NCBI RefSeq assembly: GCF_000526775.1
Contig: NZ_JAGS01000001.1
Span: forward strand, 3,731,136 to 3,795,135
Length of the DNA stretch: 64,000 bases
From: Ruminococcus albus AD2013
GTDB lineage: Bacteria; Bacillota; Clostridia; Oscillospirales; Ruminococcaceae
Direction of reading: 5' to 3'
Shown here: positions 16,501 through 25,041 of the stretch, one piece after another
Layout: each line of letters starts with the position of its first letter
Numbering within the stretch: position 1 is the first letter of the stretch
Program-made: the position numbers and the translations under genes
Notes under the pieces: model-generated
Databases searched by the model: none
What the model was told of the DNA's origin: nothing
Seen by the model: the letters and a program-made list of their open reading frames with translations, nothing else

Positions 16501-18819
16501 CTATGAATTTTTGAAAAGTCTTGCATAGACTCCGTTTTGTTCTATAAGACTGCTATGATTTCCTTTTTCGATTATTTCACCGTTATCCATAACGTAAATC
16601 ATATCACATTCCTGAATGGTTTTCAGGCGGTGTGCTATCAGGATCACAGTTTTTCCCGCGCATACCTTGTCAAAGGCTTCCTTAATATTTCCCTCTGTTA
16701 TCGAATCAAGGTGACTTGTAGCTTCATCGAGAATGATTATCTCAGGATCTCTTAACATTGCCCTTGCTAATGCCATACGCTGTTTTTGTCCACCCGAAAG
16801 CTCACTTCCGTTTTCACCGAGCATTGAATGGTAGCCAAGCGGCATTTTTTCAATAATATCGTCAATACTGCAAAGTCTACATACTTCTCTTACTTTTTCT
16901 TCTGGGATACTGCTATCATACATTGTAAGGTTATTCAAAACAGTATCCGCAAACAGGAAAATATTCTGTGAAACATAAGAAATCTTGCTTCTTACAGATT
17001 TTATTGAGTATTCCGTCAACGGCTTGCCGTTTATTTTAAGTTCACCTGAACTTGGTGCGTAATACTTCATAAGAAGTTTTATGAACGTTGTTTTACCGCT
17101 TCCGCTTTCACCAACAAGTGCTATTTTCTGACCCTTTTTTATTTCAAGATCTATGTCTTTCAGTACAAGATCTCGGTTTCCATAACAGAATGATAAATTT
17201 TCTGCAGTTATATTCTCAATGTTTTCAAGGTTTACGGTTGCCCCGTCATCTTCAGATTTTGCATCAAGAACATCGTTCAATCTTTCACCTGCAACAACAG
17301 CTGTCTGAAGCTCAGGCTGAAGATTTATAAGATTCTTTACAGGATTTATGAAGTACCCGATAAGATAATAGAACACAAAAAGGTCAAGTATGCTGATGAT
17401 GTTTTCTGCACACAGCTTTGCGCCAATAAACAACAGCACAACTATTCCGATTGAGCCGGTTGCGGAAACAAGTGCTTCCTGTATGATATATATAAGTGAA
17501 CCGTGTACAGTAAAGTCTGCAAAATCACCAAATAAATGTGAAAGCTTGTTTTTGGAACTCTTCTCATTCTGATAGGCTTTTATTGTTTCAATGCCGTCTA
17601 CCGATTCCTTCAGATATGATGTCACTACTGCATAGCTTTCCATATATTTATGGTTTACCTGTTTTATTGGGTTTTTAAACAGAAAAACTATCAGAGCATA
17701 TATAGCTATAACGACCATTACTACCAGCAAAAGTGTTTTACTGATAAAGAACAGCACTATTCCACAGCCAATTGCCATTATGGAATCAAGCATGACGGTC
17801 AGAGCCGTAGCCGAGATAGCCTCACGTATTTTTTCCGTATCAGAAAAACGTGACATAAGTTCGCCTGTTTTCCTTGTTTCAAAGAAATTCATAGGAAGAT
17901 CAAGCAAATGGTCGTAATATGTAGTTGTAAGCGGAACATTAACTCGCTTTGAGGTTTCTGCAAGCAGATAACCTCTAAGTATGTTTACGACAATACCGAG
18001 TAGATAAAGTGCTATTATTATCACAGAAACCGTTGTCAGATTTTTAAATACAACATCGAATTTGTTCTGAACCTTTTCAACAATAGTGATCGTTTTTTCG
18101 TATTTCTGATAACCGAGGGCATCCATTTGCTCTTTTTCAGCTGCTTCATCATGTTCGTGTTCATGTTCATGCTCATGTTCTTCTTCAATTGTCGAAGCCA
18201 AAGCCGGAGCACTGCTTGCTGAAAAGACATATGGCAGCATCACCGAACTGAAAAGGTTTATAAACGTCACGATTATTGATGAAATAAATATAAACGTCAG
18301 CATTTTTTTCTGACAGGTTATATACCTGAAAAACTTTTTGAAAGAGCCTTTGCGTTCATCGTCAGCCACAAATTCGGCTCCTTTTTCAAAAGAAACTATC
18401 TGTTCCTGCCATTGATCACGGAACTTTTCCACCGTAATACGGGTTATCTTAGCTGCACCGGGATCCCCGATAGTTACATATTTCTCATCAATTTTATATA
18501 CAACTACAAAATGCTCATAGTGCTGGTCGTTGATAATCCTTGCGATAAAGGGCAGAGCAAATTCCTTGTTTTTTATCCCGTCAACAAGTTCATCCCATTC
18601 GCCCTCAAGTCCTTCGGCCTCTAATCCTAACTGCTTAGCGCCCTCAACTATACCATAAATACTTGCCCCCTGACTGTCTACTTTTATAAGTTCACGACAA
18701 GTTGCAAGCTTCAGCCTTTTTCCATAGGATTCAGCTATCATTGACAAGCAGGCAGCACCACAATCCGTTTCATCGTGCTGCTTTATATGTGGATACTTCA
18801 AAAAAAAACCTTCTTCCAT
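16501..18819 (-). CDS. Peptidase-containing ABC exporter (C39 double-glycine peptidase)
   Basis: A 772-residue three-domain exporter. Residues 1-150 are a C39 peptidase with Cys20 (ETDCGAACL), His103 (HYEHFVVVY) and Asp119 (GDP); it cuts leaders after Gly-Gly. The membrane domain (~160-480) has a His/Glu-rich loop (EHEHEHEHEHD, about 212-230) that could bind metal. The ATPase domain has Walker A GESGSGKTT (~570), signature LSGGQKQR (~675), Walker B IIILDEA and switch His in IAHR. Its substrates are almost certainly the two GG-leader peptides encoded immediately upstream on the same strand. A terminator-like hairpin separates the peptides from it, and its ribosome site is in that stem. Confidence 0.95.
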   Translation of the reverse strand: MEEGFFLKYPHIKQHDETDCGAACLSMIAESYGKRLKLATCRELIKVDSQGASIYGIVEGAKQLGLEAEGLEGEWDELVDGIKNKEFALPFIARIINDQHYEHFVVVYKIDEKYVTIGDPGAAKITRITVEKFRDQWQEQIVSFEKGAEFVADDERKGSFKKFFRYITCQKKMLTFIFISSIIVTFINLFSSVMLPYVFSASSAPALASTIEEEHEHEHEHEHDEAAEKEQMDALGYQKYEKTITIVEKVQNKFDVVFKNLTTVSVIIIALYLLGIVVNILRGYLLAETSKRVNVPLTTTYYDHLLDLPMNFFETRKTGELMSRFSDTEKIREAISATALTVMLDSIMAIGCGIVLFFISKTLLLVVMVVIAIYALIVFLFKNPIKQVNHKYMESYAVVTSYLKESVDGIETIKAYQNEKSSKNKLSHLFGDFADFTVHGSLIYIIQEALVSATGSIGIVVLLFIGAKLCAENIISILDLFVFYYLIGYFINPVKNLINLQPELQTAVVAGERLNDVLDAKSEDDGATVNLENIENITAENLSFCYGNRDLVLKDIDLEIKKGQKIALVGESGSGKTTFIKLLMKYYAPSSGELKINGKPLTEYSIKSVRSKISYVSQNIFLFADTVLNNLTMYDSSIPEEKVREVCRLCSIDDIIEKMPLGYHSMLGENGSELSGGQKQRMALARAMLRDPEIIILDEATSHLDSITEGNIKEAFDKVCAGKTVILIAHRLKTIQECDMIYVMDNGEIIEKGNHSSLIEQNGVYARLFKNS

Positions 18820-18853
18820 AAAAAATGCCCCACCGCATAATTGCAGCGAGGCA
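18820..18853 (-). terminator. Attenuator-type terminator between peptide and exporter genes
   Basis: On the minus strand a 12-bp stem (complement 18826-18853, loop ATTA, three G-U pairs) is followed by six T. The GGTGGGG ribosome site of the exporter lies in its 3' arm. It would give more peptide mRNA than exporter mRNA and could limit exporter translation. Confidence 0.65.
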
Positions 18854-18874
18854 ATTTTATAAAATTCTATTTAT

Positions 18875-19030
18875 TTAGTACAGCCAATAATTGCCTTTTG
18901 AGCATTTAGCTACGTGATTATCATACCTTTTTTCCCATCCGAAGAAAAAAGGGAAAGGCGTATGACAATATGGGCACTGTAACATTCCGCCATTAGCTTT
19001 TTTCATTGAAGTCTTAGTCATTTTTTTCAT
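18875..19030 (-). CDS. Double-glycine precursor peptide 2, zinc-finger-like core
   Basis: A 51-residue precursor. Leader MKKMTKTSMKKANGG (15 residues) ends in Gly-Gly, then a 36-residue core beginning MLQCPYCHTPF and ending NYWLY. The core has C-x2-C-x16-H-x3-C, a C2HC zinc-finger spacing, plus many aromatics. The ribosome site AAAGGAG lies 9-10 bases before ATG 19030. It shares leader type and Cys/His pattern with the peptide at 19049-19222 and precedes the C39 exporter. Predicted to be cleaved at GG and secreted; whether it is a bacteriocin, signal or metal-binding peptide is unknown. I recognise no named family. Confidence 0.82.
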   Translation of the reverse strand: MKKMTKTSMKKANGGMLQCPYCHTPFPFFFGWEKRYDNHVAKCSKGNYWLY

Positions 19031-19048
19031 AATAAATAACTCCTTTTT

Positions 19049-19222
19049 TTACCAGAGAGCCCTATCAGTCCAGCTTGATCTACCGGGGTGGCATACAGAA
19101 TCGTGAATACTACGTGCCCACCACACATCTTCAACAGCCCAGCCACAAATATTACAATGTGATACGATATTTGCTTTACCACCGTTTGCAGCTTTTTTTG
19201 CCTCAACACTCATCTTTTTCAT
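19049..19222 (-). CDS. Double-glycine precursor peptide 1, zinc-finger-like core
   Basis: A 57-residue precursor. Leader MKKMSVEAKKAANGG (15 residues, ending Gly-Gly) aligns with the leader of the next gene. The 42-residue core has HCNICGW ... SIHDSVCHPG, that is C-x2-C-x13-H-x3-C, and is Trp-rich. The ribosome site GAGGTG lies 9 bases before ATG 19222. It is first in the operon peptide 1 - peptide 2 - exporter, with a good promoter 140 bases upstream. Paired precursors of similar design suggest a two-component peptide, but this is inference. Confidence 0.82.
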   Translation of the reverse strand: MKKMSVEAKKAANGGKANIVSHCNICGWAVEDVWWARSIHDSVCHPGRSSWTDRALW

Positions 19223-19362
19223 TTGATAAACACCTCTTTCTTAAAAATTGTTTTATCTGAACGATCCGTGTCGACTTGCGAATCGTATTCAGCTTTAATA
19301 CATACCTATTGTAGTTGAAATTTTCGAAAATAATATTAATAACGATTTTCTTTTACTTAATT

Positions 19363-19391
19363 ATGATAACAAAAATTCCACAATATGTCAA
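19363..19391 (-). promoter_or_regulatory. Promoter of the peptide-exporter operon
   Basis: Minus-strand TTGACA (19386-19391), exactly 17 bases, TATCAT (19363-19368). The predicted 5' leader is about 130 bases. Confidence 0.75.
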
Positions 19392-19915
19392 TGCGCAATA
19401 TACATGTTTACTCTTACCGCGAATTGTGCTTGTTGTATAATTAATGAATTATATATTAAATGATTTGTAGATTAAATGTTGAGCTTTGTGAACTCAGCAA
19501 TTATGTATATCTACGATACACTAAACGAAATCAAAAAAACCAAGTTCAAAATAAAACAGCAGGGAACTTGGAGTCTAGTGATCGTCTTATAAAATAAGCT
19601 TATGTAATATATAATGAAGCACTTAATTCACTTCTATTTAAGGTGTCTAAAATTTAGACAGTAATAAAACCTGTCGTTTCATCATAACTTCGCTACATTT
19701 TCACCTCATTTCAAAATCAAACACCAGATATTTCTCTAATACTTGAAATACTCTTTCCAAAAACAAAAGATAATTCAAAGAGAAACAAAGTGATACCATA
19801 TGAAACTTTATGGAAAGGGAAAAGTATATGAATGATATATGATGAAGGTACAGAAAGTACTGAGTTATTTCCTGTGCCAATTTTATATGAATTTTGATAT
19901 ATATCATAAAGTGTC
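19392..19915. other. Gene-free stretch between peptide promoter and TnpB element
   Basis: About 520 AT-rich bases. Open frames here are short, low-complexity and lack ribosome sites. I see no regulator or immunity gene for the peptide operon. Confidence 0.4.
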
Positions 19916-20187
19916 TGACGATTTTGCCGCCGCACGCTCGTGACTTTAGTCATGAGTTAGGCGGCATTTCTAGACATTCTGTTGTGCATTGTCGAGGGTA
20001 TGTATATTCATTGTAATACCATATCGTAAGAGCTACCAAATACAGGAAGTCCTGATCATATACTTCGTCTTGTAAACTGTAAGCCTCACTTAAGAATGTC
20101 AGATACTATAATTCTTAAGTGAAAGACAGCTAAGTGAGTAAGATCAGCTGTCTTTCTGCTTCTTAGATCAAAAAAATCATTAAATTT

Positions 20188-20213
20188 TGATTGTGTCACG
20201 CGTGACACAATCA
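20188..20213. repeat. 26-bp palindrome, compensatory variant of 15589-15614
   Basis: TGATTGTGTCACG / CGTGACACAATCA. Compared with the other copy one T-A pair is replaced by A-T, keeping perfect symmetry. It lies about 165 bases before the gene. Confidence 0.85.
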
Positions 20214-20378
20214 CAGCAAAACTTTTAAGTATATATAATTTTTTATTCTTAAATAAATCTGCTATAATATATATGGAATCCATCGTATTTTGTAGCAACT
20301 GTAAGCGACAGAAGTCTTAAACAGGTAACAGATTACATTAATTCTCAAAGAACTAAGTAGAAGGAGGGAGTCTGCAGT

Positions 20379-21704
20379 ATGCAGATATATACGACTTACA
20401 GCGTTAAGATCAAGCATTACAACAACATCTTTAAAGATACCGTTATCGTATACAGACATGCTGTAGATTACCTTATCAGCGTTTGTCTGGATCATTGGGA
20501 TAACATTGTTACATTCAAAGGGGTGAGTAGACTCACATATATCGAAACACTGATCCATGCTACAAAAGATAATCCCGATCCAATTTATGATTTTGATGCC
20601 AAATTCTATAAGATGCCAAGCTATCTGCGCCGTGGTGCTATTAACGAGGCTATAGGTAAGGTATCATCTTACAAAACCAATCTCGATAACTGGATCAAAG
20701 ATCCGGTCGGAAGAGAACCATCGTATCCAAAAGCAGGTTATTCATTCCCGTCTATGTATCGTACAGTAATGTACAATCGGACCGGTGATTATACTGCCCA
20801 GATCAAAGTCTACATCCGTAATACATGGGACTGGATAACGATAAACCTTAAAAAGTCTGATATGGATTATATATACAGGCATTGCAGTTTTCGCAAGCAA
20901 TGCGCTCCAACACTTCAAAAACGAGGCAAGGAGTGGTTTTTGGGATTTCCGTTTGAGGAAAAGGTCAAACTTGCAGATATATCTGTGTATGAACAGACCA
21001 TTGTTGCTGTAGATCTTGGTATCAACACTGCCGCTACGATTTCCGTAATGCGTTAAGATGGCACTATTCTTGGAAGGCATTTTTGTAAGCTTACCAAAGA
21101 AACAGACCATCTGATGCATTGTGTTAACCGTATAAAAAAAGCTCAGCAGCATGGTAACTATAAAACACCAAGGCTTTGGGCAAAAGCCAAAGGCATCAAT
21201 CACGACATTGCCATAAAAACTGCGAACTGCATCGTAGATATAGCCGTTCTTTATAATGCAGATGTTATTGTATTTGAGCATTTAGACAAGAACGGTAAGG
21301 TCCGCGGTTCTAAAAAGCAGAAACTCAAGCTGTGGCGCAGTCAGGAAGTACAGTCTATTGTAACGAATAAAGCTCACAGACTAGGTATGAGAGTAAGCCA
21401 TATCTGTGCATGGAATACGTCACGCCTTGCCTACGATGGCAGTGGTTTTGTACTTCGTGGTAAATTCGGTGGTTTCAATACCTATGAGCTATGCAAATTT
21501 CAAAATGGCAAGACCTACAACTGTGATCTATCTGCTTCGTATAATATCGGGGCAAGATATTTCATACGTGAAATATTAAAATCCTTGGATGAGAATTCAA
21601 GGTTGCTCATTGAGGCTAAAGTCCCTCAATGCAGTAAGAGAAGCACCTGCACGTTCTCTACCTTAGTTAACCTGAATGCGGAAATTATTGCTCAAACAGC
21701 ATAA
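20379..21704 (+). pseudogene. TnpB-family RNA-guided nuclease gene with one nonsense codon
   Basis: 442 codons in a single frame, interrupted only by TAA at 21054-21056 (codon 226). RuvC motifs are visible: Asp in AVDLGINTAATI (residue ~212), Glu in VFEHLDKNG (~300) and Asp in NCDLSASYNIGARY (~383), with paired cysteines between the last two. The N-terminus MQIYTTYSVKIKH is typical of TnpB-related proteins. In the family, TnpB cuts DNA guided by an RNA from the right end of its element. The stop falls between RuvC I and II, so only readthrough or repair would give activity. It is followed by the structured right end. Confidence 0.85.
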
Positions 21705-21812
21705 TTTTCTGAGTTCAGGCTGTATGGTAGAAACGTAGTCCGCCTGCCTAAAGTGGGCGTGTCCGCTAGGACACTATTGGAAGCACGCGACTTTAGTCGT
21801 GTGAGGCTTCAC
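21705..21812 (+). ncRNA. Right-end, possible omega-RNA region of the full element
   Basis: Same hairpin series as 16204-16311. The first stem has CGCCTGC instead of CGCCCAC, which still pairs with GTGGGCG through G-U, so structure is kept while sequence drifts. The predicted guide would start at 21813 inside the integrase fragment. Confidence 0.45.
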
Positions 21813-21992
21813 GGTCATATCCGTTACAACGATTTCTGAACTGCTAATGACTGCAAGCATCAATTTATTCTGTGCTTCCTCTTTCGTCTTTCCATAGAAA
21901 GATTTTGACTGATATTTTCCGTTAATTATCCCCAAATTCAGACGCGCTTCCCATCGCCCGTCCTTTCGAAAGTATGTGCTTCCAATACTCAT
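21813..21992 (-). pseudogene. N-terminal fragment of a tyrosine integrase (AP2-like domain)
   Basis: 60 codons from MSIGSTYFRKDGRWEARL, behind GGAGAGG, with GKTKEEAQNKL: the arm-type DNA-binding N-terminus of Tn916/phage-like integrases. The frame is cut exactly at the end of the TnpB element (21812); no catalytic domain is visible on the other side. A decayed integrative element. Confidence 0.65.
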
Positions 21993-22079
21993 ATGTACCT
22001 CTCCGTTTAAAAGTATGTCAAATTTTAGCATTTTTATAGTACTGTTTATGTTGTATTCATAAAACAACGCCAAATTAAC

Positions 22080-22108
22080 TTGACATTAGCTTTTTATGAT
22101 GATATACT
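22080..22108 (+). promoter_or_regulatory. Promoter of the surface-glycan operon
   Basis: TTGACA (22080-22085), 17 bases, TATACT (22103-22108). The first gene starts about 310 bases later, so the transcript would have a long leader; no riboswitch or gene is recognised in 22115-22418. Confidence 0.65.
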
Positions 22109-22424
22109 ATTATATTGTAATGGTGTAAACATTGGTTTATATTAATTATACTACTCCATTACGTAAAATGCGCTATTTCACGAAAATTTGGTGGATTATA
22201 TGACATATATGGTTGAATAATTTGTTAAGAAGATAACTTCACCAATTATAGAAAAGCTTGATGGTAATGATTGATAGTTTTGAAACCGACTATAAAATAT
22301 AGATCATTTCAATCACTTCAGATAATGATAAGATAATCATTGTTCTTAAAAACAAGAAATGACTTTGCCTTGGCACTATATTGGTGAAAAGGCATTAATA
22401 TAAAACCATAAGGGAAGTATGGAT

Positions 22425-23696
22425 ATGAATATCAAACCTTTTGAAAAGAAGATATGGCTCGCATCTCCCACTATGCATGGTGACGAGCAGAAGTGGGTGG
22501 ATGAAGCGATAGAGACTAACTGGGTCAGCACTGTTGGTGCGAACATAAATGAGATCGAAAAGCAGATTGCTGAGTATGTAGGCTGTAAGTATGCTGTTGG
22601 TCTTTCCTGTGGAACAGCTTCGCTGCATTTGGCTGTTAAGCTGGCAGGCGAGAAACTCTACGGTATGCCAAAGCCAAACTGTGGTACTTTACAGGGACAC
22701 AAGGTTTTTTGCTCAGATATGACTTTCGATGCGACCGTCAATCCAGTTGCTTATGAGGACGGCGAGGCTGTTTTCATCGACACCGAGTATGATACATGGA
22801 ATATGGATCCTGTCGCACTGGAAAAAGCGTTTGAAATCTATCCCGATGTCAAACTGGTAGTCGTTGCCCACCTTTATGGCACTCCAGGAAAGATCGATGA
22901 GATAAAGGCTATCTGCGACAAGCACGGTGCGCTGATAGTTGAGGACGCTGCCGAGAGCCTTGGTGCTACATATAAAGGTAAGCAGACCGGAATGTTCGGT
23001 GACTATGGCTGCATTTCATTCAACGGCAACAAGATAATCACTGGTTCGGCAGGCGGAATGTTCCTGACCGACAGCAGGGAAGATGCGGACAAGGTTCGCA
23101 AGTGGAGCACTCAGAGCCGTGAGGATGCTGCGTGGTATCAGCACGAGGAAATCGGCTACAACTACCGTATAAGCAATATTGTTGCCGGTATCGTGCGTGG
23201 ACAGATTCCTTATCTTGACGAGCATATCGCTCAGAAGAAAGCAATCTATGAGCGATATAAGGAAGGTTTCAAGGGTCTGCCTGTCAGCATGAATCCTTAT
23301 GACAAAAAGAACAGTGTTCCGAACTTCTGGCTCAGCTGTCTTATTATCGACAAAGACGCTATGTGCAAGCAGGTTCGCGGCGAGCAGGATGCTCTTTACA
23401 TACACGAGCAGGGCAAGTCTTGCCCCACTGAGATACTCGAAAAAATGGCGCAGTACAACGCTGAGGGACGTCCGATCTGGAAACCAATGCATATGCAGCC
23501 TATCTACCGCAGTAATCCGTTCATTACAGCGAACGGTAACGGTCGTGCGAGAAGTAACGCCTACATAAAGGAGACTGGCATGGTGGATGTTGGTGCGGAT
23601 ATCTTCCACAGAGGGTTGTGCCTGCCCAGTGATAATAAGATGACTGCGGATGAGCAGGACGTTATTATTCAGATCATCAGGAGTTGTTTTGAATGA
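22425..23696 (+). CDS. DegT/DnrJ/EryC1 aminotransferase (nucleotide-sugar aminotransferase)
   Basis: A 423-residue PLP enzyme of the DegT fold. LSCGTASLHLAVKLAG binds the cofactor phosphate, VEDAAESLGATY carries the conserved Asp, and the Schiff-base lysine is in SFNGNKIITG (about residue 200). First gene of the glycan operon, followed by PglC- and PglD-like genes, so it resembles the PglE/LegC step that makes 4-amino-4,6-dideoxy sugars such as bacillosamine. No dehydratase gene is adjacent. ATG 22425 is 9 bases from GGGA; ATG 22419 is an alternative. Overlaps the next gene by 4 bases. Confidence 0.9.
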   Translation: MNIKPFEKKIWLASPTMHGDEQKWVDEAIETNWVSTVGANINEIEKQIAEYVGCKYAVGLSCGTASLHLAVKLAGEKLYGMPKPNCGTLQGHKVFCSDMTFDATVNPVAYEDGEAVFIDTEYDTWNMDPVALEKAFEIYPDVKLVVVAHLYGTPGKIDEIKAICDKHGALIVEDAAESLGATYKGKQTGMFGDYGCISFNGNKIITGSAGGMFLTDSREDADKVRKWSTQSREDAAWYQHEEIGYNYRISNIVAGIVRGQIPYLDEHIAQKKAIYERYKEGFKGLPVSMNPYDKKNSVPNFWLSCLIIDKDAMCKQVRGEQDALYIHEQGKSCPTEILEKMAQYNAEGRPIWKPMHMQPIYRSNPFITANGNGRARSNAYIKETGMVDVGADIFHRGLCLPSDNKMTADEQDVIIQIIRSCFE

Positions 23697-24439
23697 ATAA
23701 GTTTCTGAAAGGTTTCTTTAAAGTTGCCGGTTGCATTTCAGCTATAGCTGCTGTGACTGCTAGCTTTGCTTTTATTGCAGAACGAATTGAAGAATTGCAG
23801 AACTACGGCAAAGAATTAAGGCATAAGCCTTATGGTGTTTATGAGAGATTTATCAAGAGACCGCTTGATTGCTTCCTGAGTACCGGAGCGCTGATTGTGT
23901 TTAGTCCGATACTAGCGGTAACGGCAGTTCTTGTTAAAACAAAGCTGGGTTCACCTGTTTTGTTTACTCAGGAGCGTCCAGGCAAGGATGAGAAGATATT
24001 TAAGCTTTACAAGTTCAGGACTATGACGGATGAGCGTGATGAGAATGGTGAGTTGCTGCCAGATGATGTTCGCTTGACAAGGTTTGGTAAGGCTTTAAGG
24101 GCGACAAGTCTTGATGAGCTTCCTGAACTTATAAATATTTTTAAGGGTGATATGGCTGTTGTGGGTCCGAGACCACTGTTGGTCAGATACCTTGGTAGAT
24201 ATAATGATCACCAAAAGAGAAGACATGATGTCCGTCCCGGATTTACAGGACTTGCTCAGGTTCATGGTAGAAATGCTATCAGCTGGGAAGAAAAGTTTGA
24301 CTGGGATGTAAAGTATGTAGATAAAGTAACTTTCAAGGGCGATGTTAAGGTTATTCTTGACACGGTAAAGATCGTTTTAAAGAAAGATGGAATAAGCTCT
24401 GAGACTTCAGCAACGATGGAAGAGTTTATGGGTAATTGA
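23693..24439 (+). CDS. Initiating undecaprenyl-phosphate sugar transferase (PglC type)
   Basis: A 248-residue bacterial sugar transferase. An N-terminal membrane helix (about 5-28) precedes the re-entrant helix region IKRPLDCFLSTGALIVFSP; the core has LFTQERPGKDEKIFKLYKFRTM, DELPELINIFKGDMAVVGPRP and RPGFTGLAQV. It transfers a sugar-1-phosphate to undecaprenyl phosphate on the inner membrane face, the committed step of glycan assembly. It has an extra ~45 N-terminal residues compared with the shortest PglC proteins. Start overlaps the previous stop (ATGA). Confidence 0.92.
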   Translation: MNKFLKGFFKVAGCISAIAAVTASFAFIAERIEELQNYGKELRHKPYGVYERFIKRPLDCFLSTGALIVFSPILAVTAVLVKTKLGSPVLFTQERPGKDEKIFKLYKFRTMTDERDENGELLPDDVRLTRFGKALRATSLDELPELINIFKGDMAVVGPRPLLVRYLGRYNDHQKRRHDVRPGFTGLAQVHGRNAISWEEKFDWDVKYVDKVTFKGDVKVILDTVKIVLKKDGISSETSATMEEFMGN

Positions 24440-24441
24440 AA

Positions 24442-25041
24442 ATGAAATTAACGATAATCGGTGCATCTGGGCATGGACGAGTGATTGCAGATATAGCAAG
24501 ACTCAACGGGTATGATGAAATAGAGTTTCTTGATGATAACAAGAAATTGAAGTTCTGCGGAAAGTATCCGGTTGTAGGAACGTCCGAAAAAGTCAAGGAT
24601 GTTCAGAATGATATGATCGTTGGCATTGGTAATGCAAAAATTCGACAGCGGGTAATGGAAAGGCTTTCTGATAAACGTCTGGCAACGCTTATTCATCCAA
24701 ACGCAGTTATCGCTGAAGATGTTGTTATTGGCAAAGGTTCTGTAGTAATGGCAGGCACTGTTATCAATCCCGGTGCTATTATCGGTAATGGTTGTATTGT
24801 TAATACCTGCAGTTCCATTGACCATGATTGTGATGTTAATGACTTCGTTCATGTCTCTGTTGGTGCGCATTTATGTGGAACAGTAACAGTTGGCGAATCA
24901 ACATGGATCGGTGCAGGTGCGACGATTTTAAATAATATAACGATATGCGGCAACTGCATGATTGGTGCAGGGGCTGTTGTAGTCAAGAATATTGAAGAAG
25001 AAGGCACTTATGTTGGGGTGCCGGCGAGGGTGATATATTGA
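24442..25041 (+). CDS. PglD-like sugar O/N-acetyltransferase
   Basis: A 199-residue protein: N-terminal Rossmann-like part (LTIIGASGHGRVIADIA) followed by a left-handed beta-helix (from residue ~85, hexapeptides such as IGKGSVVMAGTVINPGAIIG) with the catalytic-type His in CSSIDHDCDV. Family members acetylate the 4-amino group of UDP-4-amino-4,6-dideoxy sugars; with the neighbouring DegT aminotransferase this supports a bacillosamine-like sugar. ATG 24442 is chosen over TTG 24436. Confidence 0.9.
   Translation: MKLTIIGASGHGRVIADIARLNGYDEIEFLDDNKKLKFCGKYPVVGTSEKVKDVQNDMIVGIGNAKIRQRVMERLSDKRLATLIHPNAVIAEDVVIGKGSVVMAGTVINPGAIIGNGCIVNTCSSIDHDCDVNDFVHVSVGAHLCGTVTVGESTWIGAGATILNNITICGNCMIGAGAVVVKNIEEEGTYVGVPARVIY

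Larger units (their letters stand above)
19916..21812 (+). mobile_element. Full-length IS1341-like element encoding a TnpB-family protein
   Basis: Its ends were defined by comparison with the miniature copy (15312-16311): shared sequence starts at TGACGATTTT and stops at GGCTTCAC. It carries imperfect hairpins at both ends, a palindrome at 20188-20213, and one gene; there is no TnpA, so it would need a transposase in trans. It interrupts an integrase-like gene on its right side (21813-21992). Confidence 0.82.

Noticed and set aside
19701..19953. Two short minus-strand frames before the TnpB element, considered as an immunity gene for the peptide operon
   Set aside because: Low-complexity, no ribosome site, and the longer one overlaps the element end.
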